Of a stretch of DNA of 64,000 nucleotides, positions 16,597-26,314 are shown piece after piece. The position numbers were made by a program, and so were the translations under genes. Source of the DNA: UBA7330 sp965243485 (lineage in GTDB: Bacteria; Bacteroidota; Bacteroidia; Cytophagales; Cyclobacteriaceae); the NCBI GenBank assembly GCA_965243485.1, contig CBDEVP010000001.1, positions 2,976,001-3,040,000 on the forward strand. Reading direction: 5' to 3'. Below the pieces are notes generated by a model. It saw only the letters and a list, made by a program, of their open reading frames with translations, searched no databases and was not told the origin of the DNA. Numbering within the stretch: position 1 is the first letter of the stretch; each line of letters begins with the position of its first letter.

Positions 16597-18240
16597 ATGA
16601 AATCAGCATTAATTTTAGTTTCATTGATGGTTTGCTCTGATATGATGGGGCAGGATATAAGAGCAAAAGCAGATCTAATTCTGACAGAAGCAATTCCTTC
16701 CCCGGAAGGCCCGGGCGTCATAATAGGTATCATGAAGGATGGAATTCTGGAGATCATCAGGACCAGGGGATTATCAAATCTGGAATATCAAATTCCATTT
16801 AGTGATTCAACGGTATTTGAACTGGCATCCGTGACCAAGCAATTTACTTCTGCCTGTATAGGAATACTTGAGCACAAAGGTTTACTGGATGTGAATGATG
16901 ATGTAAGAAAGTACATACCTGAACTAAAGTTTTATGGGGACACCATTCGTATAAAACGCCTTTTAAACCATACCAGTGGAATCAGAAATCACAATGTATT
17001 ATTGGATCTCATGGGTTTTGACTTTCAGCATTGCGGTTATACAAACCAGATGATCCATCAGCTAATGTTTCGGCAAAATGGAATAAATAATCGACCAGGC
17101 GATAAAATGCTTTATTCAAATACCAACTATGTGATGTTAGCGCTGATTGTAGAGAGGGTTTCGGGTATGAAAATTCATGATTTTGCGGAACAGATGCTTT
17201 TTCACCCACTTGGTATGAGTGACACTTTTTATAAAAGTGATCTATCGAAGATTGTCAGGAACCGGGCCACCCCCTATTATAGATCAAATGACGAATATAA
17301 GGAACCCAAATCGCTCACCTTATGTGTTGGAGCAGGGGGAGTATACAGTACTGTGAAGGATATGTTTAAGTGGATGAGTTTATTCAGGGGTGGGGAGCAT
17401 GAGCTTTCATATCTACCTTCTTTTCTTACGGTTTTGGATACTTTATATGATGGTCGGGAAATGACCTGTGCAAGGGGGGTGTTTGTATCCGAATATAAAA
17501 ACCTTATTACAATCAATCACAGTGGCAGAGATTGGGGTTTGAGAGCTCAAATGATGTGGTTGCCAGACCTAGATCTGGGCGTGTTTGTTTTCACCAATTC
17601 AGAACATGTCAATGCAGTCGAGGTCAGTTATCAACTGGTTGATCTTTTTCTGGACGAATCTTCCGATCCTGCAGAAAAAAAGTCTGGATACAGGCATACA
17701 AAAAAAGAGCTGGAAGCTTTGGAAGGGGTCTATCAGGAGGTAAATAGTGACATGAAAATGGAGGTTTATCTGAATAATGACTCACTGTTTGCAAAAAGCA
17801 GCATGGGAGGGATACCTGTATACCTGGTATCTACATCCAATGGCACATTTCACCGGGATGATAATGCCAGCGTCACTTATAACTTTGAGTACAGGGAGGA
17901 GGACCCAATCGATTTATCTGTTGATTTCGGTGGCGCAGAATTCTACTTTGAAGAAATTGTACTCACCGAAAAACCTAATGAAAATCCGGAAGAGTTTGTA
18001 GGGAAATATTACTCTGAGGAACTGAAAGTCACCTATGAACTTACGCTGGAAGACGGGAATTTGATACTTAGTTATCCAAACAATTGCTGCTACACACTTA
18101 CTGAAGGGCAGAAAGATGTTTTAGGCGCCAACAGAAGAACCAGGTATGCTTTTACAAGAGATAATAAAAATGATGTAGTCTCATTCACCGTGGCATCTGA
18201 AGGTACTGTAAAGGATATTTTATTTGAAAGACAGGATTAA
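16597..18240 (+). CDS. Secreted beta-lactamase-family serine hydrolase (class C/PBP-like)
   Basis: The 547-residue protein has a short N-terminal hydrophobic segment (MKSALILVSLMVCS), probably a signal peptide. The class C beta-lactamase/DD-peptidase fold follows: S-x-x-K at Ser78-Val-Thr-Lys81 (ELASVTKQF), Y-x-N in LYSNTNYV, and an HSG motif (INHSGRDWG) in place of KTG. The last ~180 residues form a beta-rich lipocalin-like extension common in such Bacteroidetes proteins. The role may be peptidase or esterase; antibiotic resistance should not be assumed. The upstream spacer (16530-16595) is extremely A+T rich and may hold promoters for this gene and fmt. Confidence 0.9.
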   Translation: MKSALILVSLMVCSDMMGQDIRAKADLILTEAIPSPEGPGVIIGIMKDGILEIIRTRGLSNLEYQIPFSDSTVFELASVTKQFTSACIGILEHKGLLDVNDDVRKYIPELKFYGDTIRIKRLLNHTSGIRNHNVLLDLMGFDFQHCGYTNQMIHQLMFRQNGINNRPGDKMLYSNTNYVMLALIVERVSGMKIHDFAEQMLFHPLGMSDTFYKSDLSKIVRNRATPYYRSNDEYKEPKSLTLCVGAGGVYSTVKDMFKWMSLFRGGEHELSYLPSFLTVLDTLYDGREMTCARGVFVSEYKNLITINHSGRDWGLRAQMMWLPDLDLGVFVFTNSEHVNAVEVSYQLVDLFLDESSDPAEKKSGYRHTKKELEALEGVYQEVNSDMKMEVYLNNDSLFAKSSMGGIPVYLVSTSNGTFHRDDNASVTYNFEYREEDPIDLSVDFGGAEFYFEEIVLTEKPNENPEEFVGKYYSEELKVTYELTLEDGNLILSYPNNCCYTLTEGQKDVLGANRRTRYAFTRDNKNDVVSFTVASEGTVKDILFERQD

Positions 18241-18256
18241 ATTAAATAATTCATTG

Positions 18257-18904
18257 TCAGTTTTTAAACACATATATCACCATCATAATGTAATGTAAAA
18301 TACTCCCTGCCATCACAAACAGATGCCAGATGAAGTGGGCCAGTCTCATCCGGTAGTCGATGATATAAAAAACAATGCCTGCTGTGTAAGCGAGTCCTCC
18401 CGAAACCAGCAACCAGAAGCCGGGAGCAGGTAGGATCTCTTTGACCAGACCAATTTTAAACACAATGATCCAACCCATGAAAGCATACATCAGCGTGGAG
18501 ATGATACGATATTTCCCCGTGTAGAATATCTTCAAAATGATGCCCACCACGGCCATTCCCCACTGAATACCAAAGAACAGCCAGCCTGTGAAGCCTCCAA
18601 TGCTGACCAGCAGGACCGGGGTGTAGGTACCGGCAATGAGCAAATAGATAGCACAATGGTCCAGGATGTTGAAGACATACTTGGCTTTTACATGTCTCAG
18701 CCCATGATAAATTGAAGAGAAAGTATAAAGGATTACCAGGCTCGAACCATAAAATAAAGCACTAAAAAGTGTCCAGTCCTTATCACTCTTCGCACCGAAA
18801 ACGATCAGCACTACCAGGCCGCCGACTGCTGCCAGGCCCGTGAGGCCGTGCGAGAACATGTTGAACCACTCTTCGAGATGAGTTTGTGATTTGTGATCAC
18901 TCAT
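18257..18904 (-). CDS. Hemolysin III / YqfA family membrane protein
   Basis: The 215-residue protein starts MSDHKSQTHLEEWFNMFSHGLTGL and has seven hydrophobic helices. The hemolysin III/PAQR signature is present: SSIYHGLRH, FNILDHCAIYLLIAGTYTP, and the C-terminal FIWHLFVMAGSILHY with histidines placed for metal binding. Members are seven-helix membrane proteins; toxin function is doubtful and some are linked to membrane fluidity. A longer frame upstream adds 30 basic residues not typical of the family. The ATG at 18904 overlaps the stop of the preceding gene by 8 bases, supporting this start. Confidence 0.88.
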   Translation of the reverse strand: MSDHKSQTHLEEWFNMFSHGLTGLAAVGGLVVLIVFGAKSDKDWTLFSALFYGSSLVILYTFSSIYHGLRHVKAKYVFNILDHCAIYLLIAGTYTPVLLVSIGGFTGWLFFGIQWGMAVVGIILKIFYTGKYRIISTLMYAFMGWIIVFKIGLVKEILPAPGFWLLVSGGLAYTAGIVFYIIDYRMRLAHFIWHLFVMAGSILHYIMMVIYVFKN

Positions 18905-20057
18905 ACAGCAGGTATTTCTTCCTGATCTGATTGAAAGCCAGGAGCTCCTTTTGCCAGCTGGCCCGGATCTTCTCTTCTGTCCAGCCTGCTTCAATTTGTT
19001 GCTTCAAAAGATCGTTTCCTACATGTCTGCTGATCGTCTCCATGATGAAGGGCTCGTCCGTTCTTCCTTTCATCTTCTGATAAAAATCAATGAGGTAGGA
19101 GAGATTGAATTCATACACCGGCTCTGAGCCCACGAAGGATACTCCATAACATTTTTTTCCTTCCAGCGGCGGGTATTTGGAGCCTTCATTCGGCATAGGG
19201 GTGAAAGAAAAATCCTTGTCAGGATAATCAGGATGACCAATGACCTGAAACTGATGGTCAGTCCCCCGGCCAACGGAAGCCAGAGTTCTTTCAAAAAGAC
19301 CCAGGGAGGGATACAAAGCGATGGAAAGATCATTGGGCAGGTTGGGCGATGGAGGTACCGGAAGCGAATAAGGCAGGGAGTGCTTCCAGTTCCTGTTGGC
19401 GATGACGGTCAGGTTGCAATACAGTCCATTCCCGAGCCAGCCTTCGTCATTGATCATCATGGCCAGCTCACCGATCGTCATCCCATGTACCAGCGGGACC
19501 GGATGCATACCGATAAATGATTTGAATTCATCCTGCATCACAGGGCCATCCACATATCCGCCATGGGGATTTGGCCGGTCCAGCACAATAAAGGGGATCT
19601 TGTACTTGGCGCAGGCCCGCATCATGTAGGTCATCGTGCTCGGGTAGGTATAGAACCTTACACCGACATCCTGGATGTCAAAGATCATCACATCGATACC
19701 ATCCATTTGCTCTTTGGTTGGTTCCCGTGTGCTGCCATACAGGCTGATCATTTCAAAATTATACTTTGTCACTTCATTTTCGATCTTTTCACCGTCCGGT
19801 TTGGTACCCGTAAAGCCATGTTCGGGGGTAAACGCTTTCAGGATGTTAATTTCCATGGACAACAATGAATCCACGAGGTGGGTAGCGCCAATGACTGAGG
19901 TGTGGTTTACGAGCAGACCGACTTTTTTGCCCTGGATGAGGGGTAAATATTCATCAAGCTGATGAGCGCCGGGCAGGATTTCGGTTTGCAGATCCCTTTG
20001 AGCGGCACAGGAACCAATGAATAATTCAAATACAATGAAAAAATGAAATCTACTCAT
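18897..20057 (-). CDS. NamZ-type (DUF1343) exo-beta-N-acetylmuramidase-like lipoprotein
   Basis: The 386-residue protein begins with a signal peptide and a probable lipobox (FIGSC, Cys17). The DUF1343 signature runs through GLLVNHTSVIG, FTPEHGFTG, MIFDIQDVGVRFYTYPSTM, FIVLDRPNPHGG and LPVPPSPNLP. This family includes NamZ, which removes N-acetylmuramic acid from the non-reducing ends of peptidoglycan fragments for cell-wall recycling. The hemolysin III gene overlaps its 3' end. An unrelated permease gene is divergent 37 bases away. Confidence 0.88.
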   Translation of the reverse strand: MSRFHFFIVFELFIGSCAAQRDLQTEILPGAHQLDEYLPLIQGKKVGLLVNHTSVIGATHLVDSLLSMEINILKAFTPEHGFTGTKPDGEKIENEVTKYNFEMISLYGSTREPTKEQMDGIDVMIFDIQDVGVRFYTYPSTMTYMMRACAKYKIPFIVLDRPNPHGGYVDGPVMQDEFKSFIGMHPVPLVHGMTIGELAMMINDEGWLGNGLYCNLTVIANRNWKHSLPYSLPVPPSPNLPNDLSIALYPSLGLFERTLASVGRGTDHQFQVIGHPDYPDKDFSFTPMPNEGSKYPPLEGKKCYGVSFVGSEPVYEFNLSYLIDFYQKMKGRTDEPFIMETISRHVGNDLLKQQIEAGWTEEKIRASWQKELLAFNQIRKKYLLYE

Positions 20058-20094
20058 GAAGGGATCGTTTATAATTGTGTTAAAATTATAAAGT

Positions 20095-21312
20095 TTGAAT
20101 CTACCTTACTTCATATCGGGCAGGATAACGAAAAATGAGCAGGGATCTTTTTCCAGTACCATCACCAGGATTGCCATTATCAGCATTGCGGTGGCGCTTT
20201 CTTCCCTGATCCTTGCCTTTTTGATCCTTGGAGGTTATCAAAATGTGATCACCAGTAAGATCTACAGTTTTTCGGGGCATGTGGTGATTAGTAAGTACAC
20301 GCTTTCCAACAATGTGGAAGAGACTTCCATCACGATTACCGACTCTTTACTGCAGACGGTCATGGAGACTGAAGGTGTCAATTACGTGCAGGCTTATGCC
20401 TTTAAGTACGGATTGCTGAGTACTGAAGAGGAGGTACAGGGTGTGCTGGTGAAAGGTATTGATGAAAATTTCGACAAGTCGGATTTCGAACAGCACATGA
20501 TCCGCGGCAGGTTCCCGGAATTCCCGGAAGATAATTATGGCACAGAGGTGGCTATCAGTGAAGAGATCTCAACGATCCTTAAGCTGGATGTCGGGGATGA
20601 GGTCACCATCTTTTTTGTGCAAAAGCCTTTACGCTTCAGAAAACTCCAGATCACAGGTGTTTATGAAACGGGTCTTGAAGAGATCGATGAGAACGTGATC
20701 CTTGCCGATATCGATATGGTAAAAAGGATCAACAACTGGGAGGAAAACCAGGTCGGAGGTCTCGAGGTTTACCTGGACAACCCTGACAACCAGGAAAGTG
20801 TGGCCGAGTCACTTTTTCATAAAGTGGACTTTGACATGTATGTAGAGAAAGTTGCAGATAAATACATCCAGATCTTCGAATGGCTGAGGATGCTTAACCG
20901 GAATGTTTACATATTGCTGGTGATCGTACTTTTTGTGGCATGTTTCAACATGGTGTCCATTCTGCTGATCCTGATTCTCGAGCGAACGCAGATGATCGGG
21001 ATCTTTAAGACCCTGGGAGCCAGCAATCAGCTGATCAGGAGGATTTTCCTGTTCAATGGCCTCAACCTCATCATCAAAGGACTTCTCTGGGGTAATTTCA
21101 TTGGGTTATCTTTCTGTGTGGCCCAGTATTATTTCAGGTTCATTCCTTTGGATGCATCCAATTACTATGTGAGCTACGTGCCGATCTCCCTGGATTTCGG
21201 AATTGTACTGCTGCTGAATGTAATGGCGGTATTAGTGGTAGGTGTGACGCTGTTTATCCCGCTTACGATCATCCAAAGGATCCAGCCGGTGAAGGCGATC
21301 AGGTTCGACTAA
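20095..21312 (+). CDS. FtsX/LolE-type ABC transporter permease
   Basis: The 405-residue protein has one transmembrane helix at about 25-48, a large periplasmic MacB-PCD-like domain to about 265, and three helices at about 275-300, 320-350 and 370-395: the LolC/E or MacB permease layout. The segment LILERTQMIGIFKTLGAS is the coupling helix typical of these permeases. It may work in lipoprotein sorting. No ATPase gene is adjacent. The start is a TTG at 20095. Its last 14 bases overlap the end of the convergent glycosyltransferase gene. Confidence 0.88.
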   Translation: MNLPYFISGRITKNEQGSFSSTITRIAIISIAVALSSLILAFLILGGYQNVITSKIYSFSGHVVISKYTLSNNVEETSITITDSLLQTVMETEGVNYVQAYAFKYGLLSTEEEVQGVLVKGIDENFDKSDFEQHMIRGRFPEFPEDNYGTEVAISEEISTILKLDVGDEVTIFFVQKPLRFRKLQITGVYETGLEEIDENVILADIDMVKRINNWEENQVGGLEVYLDNPDNQESVAESLFHKVDFDMYVEKVADKYIQIFEWLRMLNRNVYILLVIVLFVACFNMVSILLILILERTQMIGIFKTLGASNQLIRRIFLFNGLNLIIKGLLWGNFIGLSFCVAQYYFRFIPLDASNYYVSYVPISLDFGIVLLLNVMAVLVVGVTLFIPLTIIQRIQPVKAIRFD

Positions 21313-22048
21313 AATGCTCGGGAGCATAGCTCCTGAAAAAGCTGCGGATCTTCATTTCGATCACCCCAAAAACGGCTTCCTTAAATATTCCGCGCGACAT
21401 CTTGGATTCTCCCCTGGCACGCTCGGTAAAAACAATAGGTACCTCCTTGATCTTAAATCCGTGCTTCCAGGCATTGAATTTCATCTCAATCTGAAAAGCG
21501 TAGCCGATGAAGTGGATCTTATCCGGATCGATCGTCTTGAGGACCTTCCTGCTGTAGCATTTAAAACCTGCTGTGGTATCCATGATCGGCATCCCTGTGA
21601 TCAACCGGACGTAAAAGCTGGCAAACCAGGACATCAGTACCCTGCCCATGGGCCAGTTTACCACATTTACACCCTGAATATACCGGGAGCCAATGGCCAT
21701 GTCGTAGCCTTCTTCCGCGCAGGCCTGATATAATTTCACGAGGTCCGCAGGGTTGTGCGAAAAATCGGCATCCATTTCAAAAATGAAGTCATATTCATGC
21801 TCCACCGCATAAGCAAATCCCATGATGTAGGCAGTTCCCAGCCCGGCTTTTTCCGTTCTTTCAATGAGATGGATGCGCTTCGGATCTTTTTTTTGCAATT
21901 TTTTTACAATGTCGGCAGTGCCATCCGGTGATCCGTCGTCGATGATCAGCACTTCGAACGGGGTTTTGATCTCCAGAACTGAGTTGATCACATCTTCGAT
22001 GTTTTCATGCTCGTTGTAAGTGGGTATTATGACAAGATTTCGATGCAA
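21299..22048 (-). CDS. Polyprenol monophosphomannose synthase-like GT2 glycosyltransferase
   Basis: Likely transfers mannose (or another hexose) from a nucleotide sugar to polyprenyl phosphate. The 249-residue protein has the GT-A fold motifs LVIIPTYNEHENIEDVI, IIDDGSPDGTADIV and the metal-binding FEMDADFSHNP, as in dolichol-phosphate mannose synthase (DPM1-like). VIEMKIRSFFRSYAPEH closes the protein; there is no membrane tail. It is convergent with and overlaps the permease gene. Confidence 0.88.
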   Translation of the reverse strand: MHRNLVIIPTYNEHENIEDVINSVLEIKTPFEVLIIDDGSPDGTADIVKKLQKKDPKRIHLIERTEKAGLGTAYIMGFAYAVEHEYDFIFEMDADFSHNPADLVKLYQACAEEGYDMAIGSRYIQGVNVVNWPMGRVLMSWFASFYVRLITGMPIMDTTAGFKCYSRKVLKTIDPDKIHFIGYAFQIEMKFNAWKHGFKIKEVPIVFTERARGESKMSRGIFKEAVFGVIEMKIRSFFRSYAPEHFSRT

Positions 22049-22205
22049 TGTATCGGAAATGAATTCACTAAATTAATGTTTACCTCACAAAATCCTGAGG
22101 TCGGATTCTCGATTTAAGAATTTTTTTGATTATTTCCATAAATTGGAACAGTATAAGAGGTTTTTGAAAGTTGAATCATGGTTTGATAAAAAGTATATTT
22201 ACTTT

Positions 22206-22889
22206 ATGCCTCACTTTTTGTTCATTTCATGTTTGCTACTTAGTTTTCAAATAAATGGGCAAATTATCTATTTATCATCGGGATTTGGTTCTAATTCAGG
22301 CGCCAGTGTTGCCCCTTATACAGACAGCCGCTCTCTTTCTCTCCCATGGTTAATTGAGGCAGAATTGAAGATTGAGTTTAAAGAGCATTCATCAATCTCC
22401 TTCCTCGGTCAAAGGAAGGTGAACAAGAAGGCTGGTGAAGGGTTTCTAAGTGAAACAACGACAAACTCTGTAAATCACTACGTAGGTGTAAAAATCGGCC
22501 GTTACATTAAAAGTGAAGCAGCGGACAGAGATGGTAAAAGACCTGATATCGAAATTGGTTGTAATCTCTTATACGGGCAGGAAGTCGTAAATTGGGAGGA
22601 CACACAAAATTCTTTTAGTATTCTTTATCCCTCTTTCGGGATCTATGGATCGGATCGGTTCCATATGCTGCAGACTGGCATTTATTCTTCCCTGACCTGG
22701 GACTGGGAAGCATCGCGATGGAATTTCCGATTGGCATTGAGCATTCTCAAAGATTTTATCCTGACCGGAAGCCGAAGGATAGACTATCTGCCAAACTTTG
22801 ATCATTCAGCATATGAAGAATTTGATTACAGAGGAATACTTTCATTCAATGCTTTGGGCGGGATCGGCTATAAATTGTTCAGAAAATAG
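22206..22889 (+). CDS. Putative outer-membrane beta-barrel-like protein
   Basis: With an ATG start at 22206 the 227-residue protein opens with a signal peptide (MPHFLFISCLLLSFQINGQ). The frame is open upstream to a TTG at 22143, but this would bury the signal peptide behind 21 residues. The mature part alternates aromatic and polar residues in short strands and ends with a Phe-containing strand (GGIGYKLFRK), suggesting a small outer-membrane barrel. I do not recognise the family. It is flanked by AT-rich spacers and has no clear operon partner. Confidence 0.65.
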   Translation: MPHFLFISCLLLSFQINGQIIYLSSGFGSNSGASVAPYTDSRSLSLPWLIEAELKIEFKEHSSISFLGQRKVNKKAGEGFLSETTTNSVNHYVGVKIGRYIKSEAADRDGKRPDIEIGCNLLYGQEVVNWEDTQNSFSILYPSFGIYGSDRFHMLQTGIYSSLTWDWEASRWNFRLALSILKDFILTGSRRIDYLPNFDHSAYEEFDYRGILSFNALGGIGYKLFRK

Positions 22890-22932
22890 TTGTTTTTTCT
22901 GTTGGTAGCTAATGTTGATTCGGTGAAATCAA

Positions 22933-24327
22933 TTATTTATTATAACCCAGTATTTTCATCATGTGCTCACTGTCCTGCTCTGCGGCAAACAGACTTGTGA
23001 CCACCTCGCCGTTTTCATCCCTATCGATAAGGACGTGCTTCGGTGCAGGAATTAAACAGTGTTGGATACCACCATATCCGCCCAAAGATTCCTGATAGGC
23101 TCCCGTATGGAAAAACCCAAAATACAGGGTTTCCTGTTCATCATATTTCGGCAGGAAAACCTCAGCTATGTGGGCTTCGGAATCATAATAATCCATGCTG
23201 TCGCAGGTGAGACCTCCGATATTTACCTTGTGAAAAGTGTTGTCCCAGTGATTGACCGGGAGTAAAATGTACTTTTCATTCAATCCCCAGACGTCCGGCA
23301 TGTGGGTGATAAACGAACCGTCCATCATGTACCATAGCTCTTTGTCATTCTGCAGCTTTTCATTCAAAACAGAATACAGGGTAGCTCCGCTTTCGCCTAC
23401 TGTGAAGGATCCGAATTCGGTGAAGATATTGGGTACATCCACATGATTTTTATGGCAGATCCATTGCACGTTGGAGATGATCTGCTCTGCCATATACGCG
23501 TAATCGTATTCGAAGTGCAGTGAGTTCTTGATCGGAAATCCTCCCCCGATATCAATCGTATCCAGATCCGGACAGATCTTTTTCAGCTCACAGTACATGT
23601 ATATAAACCTGCTCAACTCACTCCAGTAGTAAGCTGTATCTTTAATGCCGGTATTGATGAAGTAATGCAACATTTTGAGTTTCGCCTTTTTATTATTGGC
23701 TATCCGCTCTTTATAATAAGGAATGATATCCCCATACCTGATTCCCAACCGGGAAGTATAAAAGGCAAAATTCGGCTCTTCATCAGCAGCTACTCTGATC
23801 CCCAGTTTAAATTCCTTTTCTGCATGTTGATCGTAGTAATCTAACTCATTGAGGTTATCTAATACAGGAATACAATTTTTGAAACCCGTATTGATTAGTC
23901 TGGCGATATTTTCAAGGTACAATGGTCTTTTAAATCCATTGCAAATGATATACCTGTCTTTTTTGATCAGTCCGCTTGAGTATAGGCTTTCGATGATCGG
24001 GATATCGAAGGCAGATGAGGTCTCGATATGGATATCATTTTTAAGACCTTCGGCCAATACGAACTGAAAATGAGAAGACTTTGTGCAATAACAATAGGTA
24101 TAGGACCCCTTGTAATTAAGCTTCGTGATGGCGTCGTTGAAGATCTTTTTAGCAAACTGAATGTTTTCGGAGATCTTGGGGAGGTAGGTCAGCTTTAGCG
24201 GGGTACCATACTCCTTGATGATGCTCATCAGATTTACGTTGTTGAAATATAGCTGGTCGTTTTCTACTCTGAACTCCTTGGTGGGAAAATAAAAGGTCTG
24301 TTCGATCAGGTCACTATAACTTTTCAT
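22933..24327 (-). CDS. Arginine decarboxylase-like PLP enzyme (fold III)
   Basis: A 464-residue alanine-racemase-fold PLP enzyme. The PLP-lysine region is YTYCYCTKSSHF; DIGGGFPIKN binds the phosphate; the C-terminal part has the acidic GGLTCDSMDYY, which contains the catalytic cysteine and aspartate found in arginine and diaminopimelate decarboxylases. The length is shorter than E. coli SpeA (658) and matches the compact Bacteroidetes proteins annotated as arginine decarboxylase, which would make agmatine for polyamines. It is divergent from two guanidine-modifying enzymes and argS, which supports arginine as substrate. Confidence 0.82.
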   Translation of the reverse strand: MKSYSDLIEQTFYFPTKEFRVENDQLYFNNVNLMSIIKEYGTPLKLTYLPKISENIQFAKKIFNDAITKLNYKGSYTYCYCTKSSHFQFVLAEGLKNDIHIETSSAFDIPIIESLYSSGLIKKDRYIICNGFKRPLYLENIARLINTGFKNCIPVLDNLNELDYYDQHAEKEFKLGIRVAADEEPNFAFYTSRLGIRYGDIIPYYKERIANNKKAKLKMLHYFINTGIKDTAYYWSELSRFIYMYCELKKICPDLDTIDIGGGFPIKNSLHFEYDYAYMAEQIISNVQWICHKNHVDVPNIFTEFGSFTVGESGATLYSVLNEKLQNDKELWYMMDGSFITHMPDVWGLNEKYILLPVNHWDNTFHKVNIGGLTCDSMDYYDSEAHIAEVFLPKYDEQETLYFGFFHTGAYQESLGGYGGIQHCLIPAPKHVLIDRDENGEVVTSLFAAEQDSEHMMKILGYNK

Positions 24328-24456
24328 TCAATAAGTAAAGGTGTTTTGTGATGTCGCAATTTTGTTAAAATATCTAACAAATCCAGAACAAGGGGAGTAT
24401 TAATTGCGTGAAAAAATATTTGGTGTTCAGTTATTTTTGCAGTCTGCTTATGCTAC

Positions 24457-25377
24457 ATGATCAATCTTGGAATTTATGACGAAACAGCACCACTGGAGGC
24501 TGTTGTTTTGGGTACTGCGGAGAGTTTTGGAGGTGTGCCAGCCATGGACAATACCAACGATCCCAAGTCTGTCGAACATATCATTAACGGAACATTCCCA
24601 AAGGAGTCCGATCTTCTCTATGAGATCCAGTGCGTAAACGAAGTGTTTGAATCCTATGGTGTGGAAGTATTCCGCCCAAAGGTGATCGGCAACTACAATC
24701 AGATCTTTTCAAGGGATGTGGGACTTGTGATCGGGGACCGGATCATTGTGCCCTTCATAGCGCATAACAGGCGGGAGGAGATCAGGGGGATCCAGTATAT
24801 CATCGATCAGTGTGACCGGAATAAGGTGCTGAGGCCCAATGAGCATGAGCGGATGGAGGGAGGAGATGTGATGCCATGGAAGGGGAAGCTTTTTGTGGGC
24901 TACTCCAAACAGGAGGATTTCGATGAATACATCACTGCCAGGACCAATCTGGCAGGCCTGGAATATCTTGAAAAAACCTTTCCTGACTGGAAGGTCTATG
25001 GTTTTGAATTAAAGAAATCAGATACTGATCCTTACGAAAATACGCTCCATCTGGATTGCTGCTTCCAGCCGATCGGCCACGATCAGGCAATCATTTATCC
25101 GGAGGGATTTAAAAACAAAGAGGATGCGGACTTCCTGATCTCCCTGTTTGGCGAGGAGAAAGTCATCAGGGTGGATAAACAGGAAATGTATCATATGTAT
25201 ACCAATATTTTTTCACTCTCTCCTGATGTGATCGTGTCTGAGCGTCACTTTACACGGCTGAATACAGAGCTGAGGTGCCGTGGATTTACGGTGGAAGAAG
25301 TACCATTTGCAGAAGCAGCAAAAATGGAAGGTCTGTTGAGATGTTGTACGCTGCCCCTGAGGAGAAGATATGAATAA
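24457..25377 (+). CDS. Amidinotransferase/DDAH/arginine-deiminase superfamily enzyme
   Basis: A 306-residue pentein-fold enzyme acting on a guanidino compound. Recognisable sites are FSRDVGLVIGD, the acidic MEGGDVMPW, LHLDCCFQPIG with the catalytic His, and the C-terminal nucleophile region GLLRCCTLPLRR. The pattern fits dimethylarginine dimethylaminohydrolase or amidinotransferase-like proteins; substrate could be arginine or a methylated or modified arginine. Its last 8 bases overlap the start of the CtlX-like gene, so they are translationally coupled. Confidence 0.85.
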   Translation: MINLGIYDETAPLEAVVLGTAESFGGVPAMDNTNDPKSVEHIINGTFPKESDLLYEIQCVNEVFESYGVEVFRPKVIGNYNQIFSRDVGLVIGDRIIVPFIAHNRREEIRGIQYIIDQCDRNKVLRPNEHERMEGGDVMPWKGKLFVGYSKQEDFDEYITARTNLAGLEYLEKTFPDWKVYGFELKKSDTDPYENTLHLDCCFQPIGHDQAIIYPEGFKNKEDADFLISLFGEEKVIRVDKQEMYHMYTNIFSLSPDVIVSERHFTRLNTELRCRGFTVEEVPFAEAAKMEGLLRCCTLPLRRRYE

Positions 25378-26314
25378 GCAGGTCACCGATACGATACTCA
25401 TGATCCGGCCGACGTGGTTTTATGGCAACGACCAAACGGCTGTCAATAACTTTTTTCAAAAACCCAATGCCGGAGAAACCCCTCGCGCAATCCAGGACCG
25501 TGCGCTTCAGGAATTTAATGAACTGGCGGCACTTCTGGAAAGCAAAGGGATTGAAGTGCTCATTTTCGATGACACGCCTGAGCCTCACACGCCGGATTCG
25601 ATCTTTCCCAACAACTGGGTCTCCTTTCATCAGGATGGTCAGATCATTACTTATCCGATGTTTGCTGAAAACAGGAGATTGGAGCGAAGGGGAGACATTC
25701 TGGAAAAGATATCTTCTTCATTTGAGGTGAAGGAGATCATCAGGCTGGATGCCTGGGAAAAGGAAGGGTTGTTTCTCGAAGGAACAGGGAGCCTGGTGCT
25801 GGACCGGGAACACGACACCTGCTTTGTTGCCATTTCTGACCGGGCGCATGGCCTCGTCGTTGAAAATTTTCAGGAGATCACCGGCTATCATGCGGTTACT
25901 TTCCGGGCAAATCAGACCTATCAGGGGCGCAGGGTCCCCATTTACCATACCAATGTGATGATGTATCTGGGCGAGGCATTTGCCACCATAGGTTTAGCTT
26001 GCATAGACGATCCGGCGGAAAGGAAAAACGTGTTAAATTCACTCGAAACTTTGGGAAAGGAGATCATTGACATATCAGAGGAGCAGGTAGCGAACTTTGC
26101 CGGAAATGGGTTGCAACTTGCCAGTCAGTCCGGTGATCAGTATATCGTCATGTCTTCTGCTGCTTACAGATCCCTGCATCAAAATCAGGTGAAAGTTTTA
26201 GAAAAATACGGCGAGATCATACATTCGCCATTGGATACCATTGAGTATTACGGAGGAGGGAGCGCGAGGTGCATGATAGCGGAAATATTTTTAAGCAAAC
26301 AGACGCATGTTTGA
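25370..26314 (+). CDS. ctlX: CtlX-like citrulline/arginine hydrolase (pentein fold)
   Basis: The 314-residue protein starts DTILMIRPTWFYGN, the opening of the CtlX (citrulline utilisation hydrolase) family. Catalytic-site segments are DSIFPNNWVSFHQDG, EGTGSLVLDRE, YHTNVMMYLGEAFA, and the C-terminal cysteine in YYGGGSARCMIAEIF. CtlX hydrolyses citrulline to ornithine, CO2 and ammonia. It overlaps the upstream pentein gene and the downstream argS by 8 bases each. Confidence 0.85.
   Translation: MNKQVTDTILMIRPTWFYGNDQTAVNNFFQKPNAGETPRAIQDRALQEFNELAALLESKGIEVLIFDDTPEPHTPDSIFPNNWVSFHQDGQIITYPMFAENRRLERRGDILEKISSSFEVKEIIRLDAWEKEGLFLEGTGSLVLDREHDTCFVAISDRAHGLVVENFQEITGYHAVTFRANQTYQGRRVPIYHTNVMMYLGEAFATIGLACIDDPAERKNVLNSLETLGKEIIDISEEQVANFAGNGLQLASQSGDQYIVMSSAAYRSLHQNQVKVLEKYGEIIHSPLDTIEYYGGGSARCMIAEIFLSKQTHV

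Noticed and set aside
18905..18994. N-terminal extension of the hemolysin III gene
   Set aside because: The extra 30 residues are basic, unlike family members, and lie entirely inside the upstream muramidase gene; the ATG at 18904 fits better.
22143..22205. TTG start of the putative barrel protein
   Set aside because: It adds 21 residues before a good signal peptide, which would spoil export.
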